The position numbers and the translations under genes were made by a program. A stretch of DNA of 64,000 nucleotides from Aspidiotus rigidus (Eukaryota > Arthropoda > Insecta > Hemiptera > Diaspididae), in the NCBI GenBank assembly GCA_035079385.1, contig JAVHKY010000013.1, positions 13,886,001 through 13,950,000 on the forward strand, read 5' to 3'. Positions 19,989 to 32,329 of this stretch are shown here, piece by piece. The notes beneath the pieces were generated by a model that worked only from the letters and a program-made list of their open reading frames with translations, made no database searches and had not been told where the DNA came from. Each line of letters opens with the position of its first letter. The stretch's first letter is position 1.

Positions 19989-22125
19989 ATGATATCAGTC
20001 AAACTTTACGCATTCTTCTTCCTACTCACGGCGAGCGTTTTGACTACATTTGTCATCGCACAGTAAGTACGCGAATATATTTCATTAACATTAAAATAAA
20101 AATATGACGTTTTGGTAAATGAATATTTGTGGGTGTGAAATACGTATGCTCGAAAGGAATGGGATAAAAAGAGATCTACCTACAACAATATTGTCTCAAT
20201 TGCACACTGTCCGTGTACCTACGTATTTCTAATTGGGTAAAATTACTGTACGAGCCAAGAACAAACAAGCGATTAACCAAGCGGGAATGGATGGAAGGGT
20301 TTAAATTTTAGGTGAGACCCTAGGTGGAGTTGAAGCGAAAGAAGTGGGGAATTACAACAGAGAACTTTTGAAAAGATGGGAAGATTGAAGTTGGGCTGTT
20401 GAGGCCGCAGAAAGACAACTATAAAAGTTAGAACGCGGTAACAGAGGAGAGGAACCTACTCAAATGCATAGGTTGAATAAAGGGTAGGTGCGTAATGCGC
20501 CAATGGTCATTCGAAGTCCGGATGATTTAATGGTGTCCAGCTGTTTTGAGGTTCAAGCGCGAAACGGATGAGACCACTCTAGCGTTCGAGGAGAAGTTTG
20601 TGGTTACAGCCGGTACAGGGACGTGATGAATATCTAAGACCGTTCGAGGAACAATTGTGGGTGTGGGGTGCTCTATGGTGCGAGCTTTGATAATGCAAAG
20701 TAAAACAGTCACAGAAGAAATTCGGACATTATGCTCTCAAGATTTTGATATGGAGGGTCTAAGAAGTTTCTGAGTCCAAGATAGATTCAAGATACTTTGA
20801 AGAGGATTGGCTGGTATAATCGTGAAGCAGAAAAGGGAGGGGTGTAGGGCGTGGGTATACTTTTTGTAATATTACCATGGCTGAAAATAAAAATAAGACG
20901 AGCCGCAAAATTATGGACGGAATCTCCCTGCCCTGACTATTCTCTTGGCCGAAAATTGAAATCCACGGTCAGATGACCATAAAAAGATATTTCTAGGATT
21001 AATTGCACGTAGTCTTGGTGCTCGAGATTAGAAGAGAGATACTAAAGTCACCCGCAAAGAGTCTTTTACTAAGGACACAGTTAAAACTCTTCTTTAGGTC
21101 ATTTATAGCGATTAGGAAGAGAGGAACATGTCATACTTCTCGCTTGGGAGGCACCGCTCTGGATAGATTAATAGGAAGAAAGTTGGTCTTGAACTTTAAC
21201 CGTAAGAGGCCTTTCATGGAGGAAGTATTGGAAGATTTTGGGGAAATTGACTCCAATGCCAATATAATTGGCAGAAGATGTAGCGACGTCAGACACGAGG
21301 AAACACTTCTCTAGGAAGTTGAAGAAAATGAAGTAAAGTTCTGATTTTGAAGGAAGGGCTTCCTTAATTTGAAGGTCTGAGTCAGAAATGGCTAGGAGGA
21401 TGTTACGGCTGTTGGCGAATCCTTATTGATAAGGGGAAAAGATACTATTTAGTCGTTCGTTTATTATTTGTTGGAACAATTCACCAAGGACAGAAATCAG
21501 GGCGATAGGTTGGTAAGCGGGCACAGAGGGATCTTCAGTAAAAAGATGATGGCTAATTTCCAGATCGAAGAATGAATGCCGTGTTGAAGAATTGTGTTCG
21601 AAATAATTGAGAGAGTCAAAGTGGAGATTTTTTAGCACGGAGGCGTGGATGTCGTTGGGGGCTAGAGGCTGCCTGTCCAAGATTTTTGTAGAGGCCGACA
21701 TGCAGTTCAGATGAGGATTTAGAGAGTTTGGAAGCAGAGGTGAGGTCAGCAAAACCAAAAGTGATGTGGATGATAGAGGAGGTTCATATCAATCATTTCT
21801 TTTTTTTATTTCTATTTACAATTTCTTTGCGGAAGGTAGGCCCTCTTAAACTTCATCGATTATATTCTACCATATAGTCTGCGAGAAACGCGCCTACTTT
21901 CTTCCAACCAATCCCCATCAAAATTGGTTTTTTCTATAAAATAGATTTCAAGCACAATGAAAAATTGACCAAAAAAATCGAGTGGGCGCCGGCGGGTACC
22001 TCTAACACTTATTTTATCTAAAGGTAAAATAGATGGGAGCATAATAGGACTCAAATGACATTAGGATACAACGATTGATTTCTTTCCGATTTTTCAGAAC
22101 GGACGATGCGGGCCCAGACAAGTGA
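19989..22125 (+). CDS. Locus A: secreted short peptide, 2 coding exons
   Basis: Coding exons are 19989-20062 (74 nt, after acceptor TTTTCACAG|T) and 22098-22125 (after TTTTTCAG). The intron is phase 2 and splits a Gln codon. The predicted protein is 33 residues. Residues 1-24 are a signal peptide with a hydrophobic core (YAFFFLL) ending V-I-A before Gln. The secreted part is only nine residues, Gln then TDDAGPDK. Signal exon and intron edges match loci B and C; the secreted part is much shorter. Exon 2 continues non-coding to a donor at 22187. A degenerate LINE lies in the intron. Function is unknown: a venom, effector or antimicrobial peptide, or a truncated pseudogene copy, are all possible. 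Confidence 0.6.
20270..21780 (-). pseudogene. LINE reverse-transcriptase remnant (inside locus A intron)
   Basis: The minus frame 21758-21423 carries APNDIHASVLKNL and AYQPIALISVLGELFQQIIN, matching the PI(A/S)L(I/L)S-LGK-FE motif of LINE reverse transcriptases. Further degenerate matches continue to lower coordinates in several frames (for example the complement of 21170-21310 and 20527-20712). Many stops and shifts make it non-functional. It is probably of the I/Jockey group, by general appearance only. Confidence 0.65.
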
Positions 22126-23041
22126 CAACCCAGCAGTTTAACGAAGAAAATTGGATGAAGCCGGTAGTTACGCTTGTAAGTGATTAGTAAGTAAATTCGA
22201 CGTGCGTGAGCGATGAATTTGTGGAGGATCAGTTTTTTAGGTTAGTCTAGAGCTGGTGTGCCGAACCTCTTTCACTACCCGTAGCGGGTAGCAAGAAAAA
22301 ATTCAAATATTTGTCGGGTTGCGCCTAGGTAATTAAAAACAAAAAAATTTACAATTTTAAGGATTGAGAGCGGGTAAATTGATAGACGGTTATGCGAGCC
22401 AAATTTCCCTTAATGAAAGCGTTAAATGGATTCGGAAGGTCCTCTGTACCAATTATCAGCGTCATCACGATAAGTTATGTCCTTAACGACTAAGCGGCTT
22501 TATAGAAATGCGAAAAAATTGATATTATTCAAGGAAATAAAACCATCACCCCGGAAGTTGCGTACTCAAGGGTTATAAAGCGGCCATGTTACCTTGCAAA
22601 CCTTTAGTAGCTCATTTTTCGTTTAAAGAAAATGACAACTACCAAAAACCAAGAATTGATCCATCTTCTGTAATTTTTGTTTTACTTTTCTTGAATTCAT
22701 ACGAAGAATTAAGGTTAGTAAAGCCTCCTTGCAGGTTTATGAATTTTGACTTTTGAGCTATGAATAAGAGAAGACATAGGACACGAAAAACATTTGAATT
22801 TCAAGTACAAAATCTCAGAGGGGGGGGTCTTGGAGGAATTTCCAATCTGGAGATTGAAGGGAAAAACATGGAGGACTCAATATTATAGTTTATCCAGGAG
22901 AGCACCTATAGAGCACAGCATTTGTGACAGGCCTGATTACAGGATCACATTTCCTTGGTATTTTGAAGAAAAATTACTCGCTAGAAGAATTTCAATATTT
23001 TTTGATGATCAGTATTAATTCTCTTCTCTTTGCTATTTTAG

Positions 23042-23285
23042 CAACCAACGTCAAGATGTCGACGGATATTCTATTATATCTATTTATTATGGTGGAAAAA
23101 ATCAGTTTTATTATTATTAATACAATTGTTATTGCCAAGAATACAGAATAAAAAATAAGATATCAAGCTATGTAGAAATAGAAAAAAATTATTTAAAATT
23201 GTATATGAATTTGAATTAAATTTAGGTTTTATCATTCTATTTCTTTTAATTGATAGTACATAATGAGTATCTTAGAATAAAGAAA
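23042..23285 (+). other. Locus A: 3' UTR exon and poly(A) signal
   Basis: After acceptor TGCTATTTTAG (ends 23041), CAAGATGTCGACGGATATTC and TATTATATCTATTTATTATGG align with 36578 onward of locus B. AATAAA lies at 23276-23281. The donor feeding it is 22187 (TTA|GTAAGT). Confidence 0.55.
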
Positions 23286-23289
23286 TTAT

Positions 23290-24840
23290 TATTTGAAAAC
23301 TTTTTCAATATCTTCATTTCTCTGGATGGAAGCATTTTATTCTTTCTCCTAGCATCCGTTTTTTGTACCAGGAAAGAACATAACTAAAGCTAATTTTTCA
23401 AATTTCAAAAGTACATACCTGATACCAGTTTTTTGAAGAACTGTACTATTGATGAGACTGCATTCAAACTTAACACAGGTGACCTAAATAAAGCAACTGT
23501 CTAGAAATTTCAAGGGAAGCTGGCTAGCTTCTTTAAAAATTTAATTTTGTTTTGTTCTTTAATTAAGAAAATTAATTGGAATTTGCTGTTAAAATTCTTG
23601 AAGTAGGTAGCCTGTAAAGCAATACAAGACAGTACTATTTTTGTTTTGAAGCTTTTATAGCACACATTGTGAAGCAAAAAAAAAAAAAAAAGGACTTTTT
23701 TTGAAGGGGTCGGGTGAAAGGCTCTTGCCTCGGTAAGCCAAAACCTGTATACCACTACAAACCTAAAAAAAAGTTTTGAGTACGTAGGACATCACTACTC
23801 TTGATACATTTTCTGTACCACCTATGATTTTGCATTTTTTAGAGCACTTGCTTTGGCATCTGCAGAGAAAAAACAAAATTAATTTAGTATGCCTCTCTGT
23901 GCTCAGGACTCTTGGGGGTTTCTTTTCTCATTGCTTATTACATAATAGAAAATGATTTTTAAATTTGTTTTTAAAGATCTAGAGCTTTTTCTCCTATAAA
24001 AATATAGAACTCAAGAAATCTAAATTTTTTTCTACCCAAATTATATCCAGAACTGGAACCTGAGATATTAATTGGTACCTCTTTGCTTGTCAAGCTCTCA
24101 AATGCAAAATATATCCTGCAAATAATCAGTTCCCCAGCCAAAATAATGATAGACAACTAAATAAATTGAGATTTACTTGATCAACATTGAGGTATTGAAG
24201 AGAAGAAACTTTTTCAAAGACTGTGCAAAAATTTGAAAAATGTTATACAAAAATAAAACTTACCAAGACTGCACAGAAATTATAAAAATGTTGCGCAAAA
24301 ATAAAATCTAAGGTGACACAGAATAATGTATCTTGAGCTGTGACGTCACAACGTACCGTTTGGTGGGAAACTTTGCATAAGGGCTCGTGGCTTGCCAAGA
24401 CGAGAGCCCCAAAGATAACAAATGAGAAAGTTACTTTCCAAACTACCAAAAAGTACATTGTGACATCATCCCTTAGTAGACCATCACACTAACAAAACCA
24501 CTCTTGCATTGCTAGATACAATCTAAACAACATCTTTGAGGCTAGGGTTTGGTGCTTTTAGAACCAGTTCAGGACTGAGTCTCTGTGCAAAAGGGCGTGA
24601 ACCTCCTCTCTTATTTTACCAATCAATCCTCCCTGCTAATTTTTTTATGTCTCTATTTACCCTCAATATCCTTTACACCATTCTGTTATCTCTTGCGTCA
24701 CCTATCCTTCACTGATCACCCAAAGAGACACAATTATTCAAATGCATCTATAAATTTCTCTCACACATAAACTCAAACTAAATTCATCTTAACTACCCAC
24801 ACCCCCGACCCCATGTGCCTTTCTGCAACCTAACATCCGC
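23290..24840. other. Gene-free AT-rich stretch
   Basis: No reading frame with family features is visible. It has short A and T runs (23677-23691) and one TGACGTCA palindrome near 24342. Nothing else is identified. Confidence 0.5.
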
Positions 24841-24843
24841 CTG

Positions 24844-26330
24844 GTAAAATTTATTTAAACTAATAAATTGTTTCTTGTATTTTGACCGTGGAGGCAACAA
24901 TAATTTGGCAAAATAAGCTTCCCAAACAACTCGAACAGAAAAAAATTATTCTTGAAAAAAAGATGTGCATTCACATTATCTAAAAAATTTTAAATTCACT
25001 GGATGTTAAAAATTTTTCACATTAATGATTATAATTTGACCAAAGATGCAGGATCCTAGTGTATTTCAGATGACAATTATTTCACAACTAATTTTAAGAG
25101 TCATACAACCAAAATCTTCTGAATAATATTGAAGAGAATTCTTGGAAGATTTTCGAATTTCCTATAAATTCGAATGATTATTACAGCATATTTTGTGTCT
25201 GATTATATTTCGTGCCTGTTATCTTTTTGATTTTATTTTTGCTCTTTGTTCTACACCAGGTCCAATTTATCACGATAAGTATATCGCACAGTCTCGCCGT
25301 GAATCCAATTCAAAGTTTATTTCTCAAAGTCTTGTATGATTTTCGACAAAATGAACTGAAAAAATTCTGTAAATAACTAGACGATATTATGTGCGTCATC
25401 GTGAGCCTGAAAAACGCGTATTTTTTCATTCGCTCGTCCTCACAAAATGGTACAAATATTTGAGGTACCTGAGTAAACATGAACAAGAAGAAAGTTATGA
25501 GAGAAAGAACCTTGAAAGACAAATAAATAAATAAAAAAAAAAAAAAAAAAAAAAGAAAAGAAATTTCGCAACATATTTGGTGGAAAACTATCAAGAACAC
25601 GAGTATAGCATGTTTATTCTAGAAGAAAAACAAGCGACAATTATTATGTACATTTCTCAAAACATATTTTTTCGTTACCTACTTTCTGAAAACTTAGGAA
25701 AATGTAGTTATAAAAATTACGATTACTCACCACACGGAGTTTCAATGACTGAAAAACGACTTTAGTGGGCTTAGGAACGACCAGTAATGCAATCGAAGGA
25801 GAAAATTTTAGAGAGCGTCGTGTCGTTTGTAAGAAAATTTTCATGTTCATAAAGGTGCCTTTTTTCAGCCTCGATTTGGAAAGTCTTAATTTGGCTTATT
25901 AGTAGGAAAATTTGTAATAGTGAAAGAATTTTTTTGTACGTCGTCCAAAGTACAAAAAATAAAATGGAACAAATCATAAATTTTCTAAGAGAACAAAGAG
26001 ATAATACACAGCTTGATCTGAACTACGTTCAAAAAAGTTCTCAAAACCAAAATTTGCAATAAGTCTGCAGAACAGAAGTGCAAAAAAGGAAATTAGTAAA
26101 CAAAAACCGGAACATTGGGGTCTAGTGGAGAACTTACTGTCTCATTCTTTTCAGTCAAAAAACCCTTCCTCTGTGATGAGTTTAGCTCATAATTTGTCTG
26201 TTTCCCAAGGACGTCACGAACCGGATGTAGATAACCTTTTCCCCTCCATAAATCGTGATGCCAAACTCCTTATTCTCTCTGGTGGAGTCGGAGTTCAAAA
26301 TTTTCAAACCTTTTTTCTATAGGGAACAAA
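24844..26330. repeat. Dispersed repeat family, copy 2 (about 1.45 kb)
   Basis: It is collinear with 485-1935 in the same orientation, including ATTTTTCACATTAATGATTA, the AGCAAGCGACAATTATTATG block and the TGACGTCACGAACC-type end. It is about 24.3 kb from copy 1. Local length differences occur at homopolymers (A-run near 25530). Confidence 0.75.
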
Positions 26331-26624
26331 TTTTTTGGTAAAGCGTCAAGACGGGGACGTTCGTCCGAGGAATGCGCTCTATAGGAAAAACACACGCGTT
26401 CACTAAAGGAGAATGAAGGGAATCTTTTCTCTTTCGTAGGAATCAAATAATGCGTTTTCTGATTTAAATTTTCCAAACCCCAGTTAGGTGAGGAGGCTTC
26501 AGATTAACACTGCGGTGATCAGCAATATATTTCCGGGTCTTTAAGTTTGCTTTCTCATACTTACGAGTCATAGTAGAGAAATGAAATTATACAGTCATGT
26601 ACTTCGTTACGAGACTGTGATTTT

Positions 26625-27790
26625 AGAAGGGAACCTGTTTTATCGGGCGAGTTTTCGGAAAAAATATCCGTCGTCTGGCCGGCCGACAACCTCAAAGTTG
26701 ATCGGAGGTCGTAATGTTTTCCAAGTCCCTCTCCTATCATATGATTATTAGGATTCGAGAATTGAGATTTCTTCAAGTTCAACCCGAGCAATACTGAGGA
26801 AGACTTGATCCACTTTTGCTCAAAGTTTGAAATTTACCAAAGTCCCTCTCCCATCATAATATATAAGGGCCTGAGAGAGCTCGAAAGTGGAAGTTTTTCC
26901 AAGTGTCTTTCCCATCACACATAACTCGGAGGTCGACATTTTATCAAGTCCCAATCCTACCCTCTTTTTCTTATATAGCTTGGAGGTCATATCATATATA
27001 GCGTGGAAGCAGAAATTTTAACAGGGAACCTGTTTTATGGTTTTCTTGAGAAATTAGCCGTGCGCCGCGCCGTCCGGCGAAAAACTTGGAAAAATTTTGA
27101 CTCTCGAGCTATATATGATAGGAGGGGGACTGGTGAAAAGTTCGACTCGCGACCCGTAATATATGATAGAACGGGAACTTATAGTCCTTGAAGCATTGCA
27201 TATTTGGTTCATTGAAGGGGCTATCCTAATACGAGTCATATCATGTATTATCTTTCAACTCACACGTTCCTCGTTTAAAATCGTTGAGGTAGCCGTCGTT
27301 TCTTCTAAGTCCCCCTCCTATCACATATAATTCCAAAGTTCGGATCTGTGACGTCACAATCTGATGACGGTATTTGAACCGGGTAGCGCTAGCGTTGCGC
27401 TGCAGCGGTGAGAAATCGTAAGAGGTGTCAAAACTATGGCCGAATATGGGAGAAAAACGAAAAAATTGAAATAACACTTGAACAAAATGGTTTGGCTTCT
27501 TGACATCCCATCAAAGGTCCACAAACGTACGTTCTACAATTTATATGAGATGACGAAACGTTCAATTCTGCTTCATTCAAGAGATAATGCCAAATTTTTC
27601 ATTTTTTTCCCATATACAGCCTTAGTTTTGATATCTCTTACGACTTCGACAGAAATACCACTACTGTCGAACGAATCACGCGCGTTGTTAGTGATCCAAG
27701 TGGATGACCGGTTCGAATAGATCCTCATCCCCATAAAACAGGTTCCCTGCCACCACTCATTTAAAACGCCGTTGAAGAACCCGCGATTTT
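26625..27790. repeat. AGGGAACCT-family copies (26625 end; 27018-27790 element)
   Basis: At 26625 there is AGAAGGGAACCTGTTTTATC. At 27018, TTAACAGGGAACCTGTTTTA plus GAGAAATTAGCCGTGCGCC opens an element that closes at 27733 with ATAAAACAGGTTCCCTGCCA. Inside are 45-bp motif units and TGACGTCACAATCTGATGA, shared with 2310-2340. Confidence 0.65.
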
Positions 27791-27839
27791 TATTTCACTA
27801 TTATTTTTCGAAGACATGTACAGATTTGCTATTCCTTTC

Positions 27840-28580
27840 TTTCCAAGTATCACGTCAATATTCAATTTTACAACTTTTTTGTAGATTATATTTTAGAAAT
27901 CTATTTAGTTGGATTTTTTCGTGCAGAGGTATGTATTACTAATGATTTCAAAAAATTTAAAATGTGATGTAGTTGTTGAGCTTCAAATCCCTAATCTATC
28001 TACGAAGGTTGTTACTGTTTTCCTTTCTGATAGTTTGACAAATAAAGAGGTTAAACAAAGAGTTAGGACAATAAGGGGGTACCTTAGCTGTCCAAAACAT
28101 AAATTATTTAATCAGAGAAGAAATTACAAGACTACTCGTATACAAGCATCATAATTTTTAAAAATTCTCTCAGTTGTCCCCTCACCTTTTAGTCTTGTTC
28201 GAGTCTTGTAAGTACCTAGATTTCTTTTTCTTTTCTTCGATTATCAAATCCCTGCTTTGTATTTCGATCGGCTTGATTGGTGTTCATTTCTCCAGACGAT
28301 GTGAGCATATATTTTTATTGTTCGTATTTGAACTAGTAGTTTTCGAAATCTCCAAAAAGAGAGTAAAGTTTTCTCTCAGAAGCTACGAAATTCATTGAGC
28401 GATTTATATTCAAAGAATACAATTTTTGCGAAATGAAAAAAAAAAATTGAAATACGTTGTTAAGTTGAATGGATTTTTTTGAAAAATTATTTCTAATTCT
28501 AATTTAAAATATGTATGAGTAATTATATCAATATTCTAAAATAAAGCCCAGTATTCGATATAAAACAATTCATTTAAAAA
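27840..28580 (+). pseudogene. Locus D: promoter and poly(A) remnant without coding exons
   Basis: 27860-28400 aligns with 54640-55190 of locus C: TTGTTGAGCTTCAAATCCCT, TTCTCTCAGTTGTCCCCTCA, GACGATGTGAGCATA, AACTAGTAGTTTTCGAAAT. It then passes within about 130 bp to a 3' end (AATTCTAAAATAAAGCCC; AATAAA at 28540-28545) like that of locus C at 60360. The leader exon and its donor remain, but the signal-peptide and mature exons, and all long introns, are missing. It is most simply a deletion derivative of a fourth tandem copy. Frame 27909-28154 here has no family match. Confidence 0.55.
28139..28175 (+). promoter_or_regulatory. Locus D core promoter (decayed TATA plus initiator)
   Basis: TATACAAG at 28139-28146 lies 33 bp before the A of TCAGTTGT (28172). 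This is the same spacing and context as TATAAAAG and TCAGTTGT at locus C. Confidence 0.5.
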
Positions 28581-29028
28581 TGTATTCATATTTCTCTGAG
28601 TGAGAGTAGACGTATTTTGTTCATTTTCACAGTAGCGTCCTGTTCTTGTACAGAATATATAACTGAAACTGACTTTCATTTTCCGACTTATTTTACTTCT
28701 CCCCGGTAGACTAAATTATTTTCAAAATATTCAGATACTTCATGTTCTGTTATTAATGATCTACGTGAAGATGAAAGTAGCTTGGTTATAGTCCCACTGA
28801 TTTGCCAATTTCTCTTCCTGTTCTAAGCGCAAGCTGTTCTTCGCCTGGCAACGACCAAAATTTACTTGTAAATGAAAATATGCATACAATGGAAGACAAC
28901 AAAGAGGCAGTCTCAAAAAGGTAGGCTTGTGTTATTGATTTTTTGGGGGGAAGTGCCCCCCTGAGGGGGTCCTGGGGGTTTGCGAGCGTATTTCCCGATC
29001 GAATTCGATTATTGACAGTGAGATAAGA

Positions 29029-29232
29029 ATGTATACCAAATTTCATGCTTTCATCAAAAAGTGCTGGGTTCTGTCGCTTCTGCCTCCACTATTCCCGCTC
29101 TCATGCGAACATTGTAGCCTCGACTATCCCCTCACAGCCACTCCAATAGCCTCTCTCCACTACAGGCACCAAATGCCACCATCTATCGAAACGACTCTTG
29201 ACATGATATTCATCCAAAATTTTCAAAATTGA
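29029..29232 (+). pseudogene. Diverged LINE C-terminal zinc segment (possible)
   Basis: LSCEHCSLDYPLT in this frame resembles LSCPHCESEHPLS of the adjacent LINE end at 29283, with similar residues following. It could be an older copy of the same LINE C-terminus. Weak support. Confidence 0.35.
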
Positions 29233-29282
29233 CTTTGGGTAAAAAAGGAAGGAGTTGAAAGATTATTTCAATTTTTTACCCA

Positions 29283-29612
29283 GTGTTTCTGAAAATCAGA
29301 ATCGGCCACACCAGACTCACTCACACCCATCTCATCTCTCATTTTATGCCTCTCTCATGCCCTCACTGCGAATCTGAACACCCCCTATCCGTTCAACACA
29401 TCTTCTGCTGCCTCAACTTGACCCAACTCCGTAATTCCTTATCCATCCCCCACAACCATACAGAAGCACTTTCAGATCTCTTTCCCTCCATCCCTAATAT
29501 ATTCAACTTTTTACAACAAGCCAACTTCCTCTGACGCATATAATCACACAATCTAGCCGAGCTCATAGCCCTGAAGGCAGGCTGCTAGTAGCTCGTTAAT
29601 TAAAATAAAAAA
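29283..29612 (+). pseudogene. LINE ORF2 C-terminal end with 3' UTR
   Basis: RIGHTRLTHTHLISH followed by CPHCESEHPLSVQHIFCC is the C-terminal Cys/His motif (C-x2-C-x9-H-x3-C) of I-group LINE ORF2 proteins. After the stop, a 3' UTR (AGCCGAGCTCATAGCC, AGGCAGGCTGCT) matches 43735-43790. It ends in an AT-rich tail near 29612. 5'-truncated copy. Confidence 0.75.
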
Positions 29613-29719
29613 ATAATAATAATATTAAAAATTTGAGGATAGATACTCATGTACAGTAAAAACGTGTTTAGTTTGGAAACTTAAGATTATAACATTAAAT
29701 CTTCATTTTCATATCGAAA

Positions 29720-29875
29720 ATTCTTTTCTGTTTCTGCGAGTAGGTTCTTTTCTTTTTTCCAATTTGCATCCTAAAATGGTCGGGCTTTCAGTTTTTCTGC
29801 ATCTGCAAATAAGTGCAATGATGAACGTTTTAATACAAGAATAATAAACAAATCTACTACAAAAAAGTTGATCCG
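29720..29875 (-). repeat. Fragment related to 41640-41790
   Basis: TTTCTGCGNGTA, CCAA-TTGCATCCT, CAATGATGAACGTTTTAATAC and similar blocks are shared. On the minus strand both can be read as EKLKA...DA-WKK...N-L-AETEN, a possible fragment of an unidentified coding sequence. Confidence 0.45.
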
Positions 29876-30059
29876 GAATTAATACCGAATGTGAAAGAAA
29901 AGTCTATCGCTCGAAAATGTTCTTGTAAAATTTGGCCTGCGCACTCCTTAATTAATTTCCTTTTATGTCTCGTCCATTAAAGTGACGCAGTTTGTTATAA
30001 AATGTAACCTAGAATTTTGTGGGTAGATACAACTTATATTATTTTCAAACTGGAGGATA

Positions 30060-31270
30060 CTCTACAAGATCTTTTTCGACCTTCAACAGGCTCTAACCGT
30101 GTATGGCGTCATTACATAATGCCAAAAAATACACTCCATCAGTCTCGGAGGCAACCTGCCAAAACTTTTATAGAGTTTTCTGTATGACAGATCTATAACA
30201 GTTAGAATAGAACACCGGCACCGTCTCTCTTCACACCAAATCATCGAGAACGGCATACCCCGAGGAAAAGTCTGGAGTGACCCGTTTTTTTTATTAGCTA
30301 TAATGCTATAAATGACATAACAACTTGCACCTCATTTCTCCTAACACAACGCCTTTTCGTCAATGATTACAGCACTTCGAACCCTCATCGAGCATCACGA
30401 CTTCTCCAACAAACTTTAGTCTCTTCATGGCCTTCAGGCAAAACTGGTCTCGTTATCTTCCGGAAAAACCACCGATCACAAATTTCTTTTCCTCCTCATT
30501 CCTTCAAGGTTATCAATCCAAATTCTTAACACTTATAAATTCTTGGGGATTTCCTTTAACTACAATCTTCACATAAAATCGCTCAAAGCTAAATGCCTGA
30601 ATGCCACCAGTATTTTCAAATATCTTCTAACAAATCCTGTCTTCAATTACTAAAAACTGTCCAATCAAAAGCTCCCAGAATGGCCCTAGCGGCATTCCGT
30701 ACCATCAGTCCAAATCTCAGCCTTTGCGCATTGGCTTATCCTCCCCCCAAAATACCTTGCTAATTTTTCTTGAACCCCATCTTAACTCTCTCCCCAAATT
30801 CAAACCTCTCCTCCGTATCAAATCATCCACTTTCCCATGACTATTCATCCCCTCTGACTATGAGATTCGATCTCACGAATATTCCCCAATTAAATAACAC
30901 CGCCTACCGTAAACTAATCATGGAAATTATCCCGGGATTCCCCGATTACGTTACTTACATTGATGGATCCAAAGCAAAATAAAATAAAACAGGCTATGCA
31001 TTCTCCATATCCAGGGTAAAATTACAGCCTATCGTTCAAGGAACTTTACCTCCATATTTACTGCTGAGCTGAGCACTACTTGCTTCTGTCTCGGACTCAA
31101 ATATATTCTACTATCTGACTCACTTTCCTCCCTCATATATCTTTACAAGACCCTTATTCAAAAAACCTCATCACGCAACGCATTCACGTCATTTTTCATA
31201 CGCTAAGCTCTACCAAATCATCAGGCCGGAATCCGGATTCCAGGTCACATCTTCAGATAAAGCTCTATAA
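30060..31270 (+). pseudogene. LINE reverse transcriptase and RNase H remnant
   Basis: Translating across frames gives FLSDRSITVRIEHRHRLSSH, then IENGIPRGKVWSDPFFLLAI (the GIPQGS-type RT motif), and RLFVNDY where the catalytic xADD box should be. Then comes a thumb-like segment and YVTYIDGSKAK near 30952-30982, matching the first catalytic Asp motif (DGS) of the RNase H found in I-group LINEs. Stops and shifts throughout show decay. It is plus-strand and separate from the C-terminal LINE piece at 29283. Confidence 0.7.
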
Positions 31271-31639
31271 TCAGCTTGAGTTGAAAAAAAAAAACCCATT
31301 CAGTAGGTAGTTCTGGAGGAATACTGCGGATAAAAATATCTAAATACCTAGGCAAATATATAAAAATATAGATGTATTAGAAGACCTGAAATTTTTCCTG
31401 TACTAGTTGTGATCTATAGGATCTTCAAAACACCGATGAAAGATGACTGCCCCTTCCCCCTGTCCACCTTGCTATGGGTTTAATACCTCACTTTTCTCGG
31501 GAAAAGTCGGTCATTTAAAAGCATTCCGTAATGTTTTTCCAAGTGTCTAAATTTGATTTTCCTTATCATACAAATTACACAACTGAGTTTATCTATGATA
31601 TGTATTACCCTAAATGAGATGTCGAAGAACCTTGAAACG

Positions 31640-31850
31640 TCAGCATATATACTCATCTTACAATGTTCATGTCTGTTTGATTTATTGTTCGATCAGAGAG
31701 GAACTTTTTCTCCTTCGAGAGCGATTTTCTTGTTCTTCTACATTTTAATCAGTCTTGCAAGTCGACTCTACAGAAGTTCCTTATCGCTTTTGAAGACTAC
31801 TACTTTTAATCTGCTTGGTTTCCGATCATTTCGTTTGGCGTTCATCTGGT
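31640..31850 (+). promoter_or_regulatory. Locus B: candidate promoter and leader exon
   Basis: The leader candidate TCTTGTTCTTCTACATTTTA, TCTTGCAAGTCGAC, then GGCGTTCATCTG|GTGATT aligns with locus A (15440-15570) and in part with locus C (GCAAGTCGATTTC). An upstream GATCAGAG initiator-like site lies at 31691. A TATATA at 31646 is too far away to pair with it confidently. Confidence 0.45.
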
Positions 31851-32329
31851 GATTATATTTTTCCTTAATTTTATTCTTATTAGTATTAGTAATTTTTGAT
31901 ATTTTCAAAAGGAATAAACATTAAAAATAACATCATTTTTCAACTCCAGCAATTTTTGGGTTCGTCAAGAAATACGAATTTCTTAATTAAATGGAATGAA
32001 TTTTCTACATTTCAGCTTACGAAATAAAACTTCGCAGAGAAATTTTGTCCTTCGCACATCTTCTTTCGTATAATAAATAGAAAAAAGGAAAAAAAAGGAT
32101 TTTTCGCGGAAAACTTTTTAGTTAATGAACGTACTTTTTTCATTTTTCCACATTTTGACGCGTTCTTCTTCGCAAAAGAAATTAGAACATGTGGAAAAGC
32201 AAAAAGAAAAAATTTATCAGCTTTGCGCGATAGATACGAATCTTATGAACAGGAAATTTTTATTCGATATCACCGCAATAAAATAAAATTTCTTATCAGA
32301 TACCTAATCGTTAGTAGGTGTGTTTGTCA

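Noticed and set aside
27705..27725. GGTTCGAATAG as a tRNA B-box-like sequence
   Set aside because: No matching A box or acceptor stem nearby.
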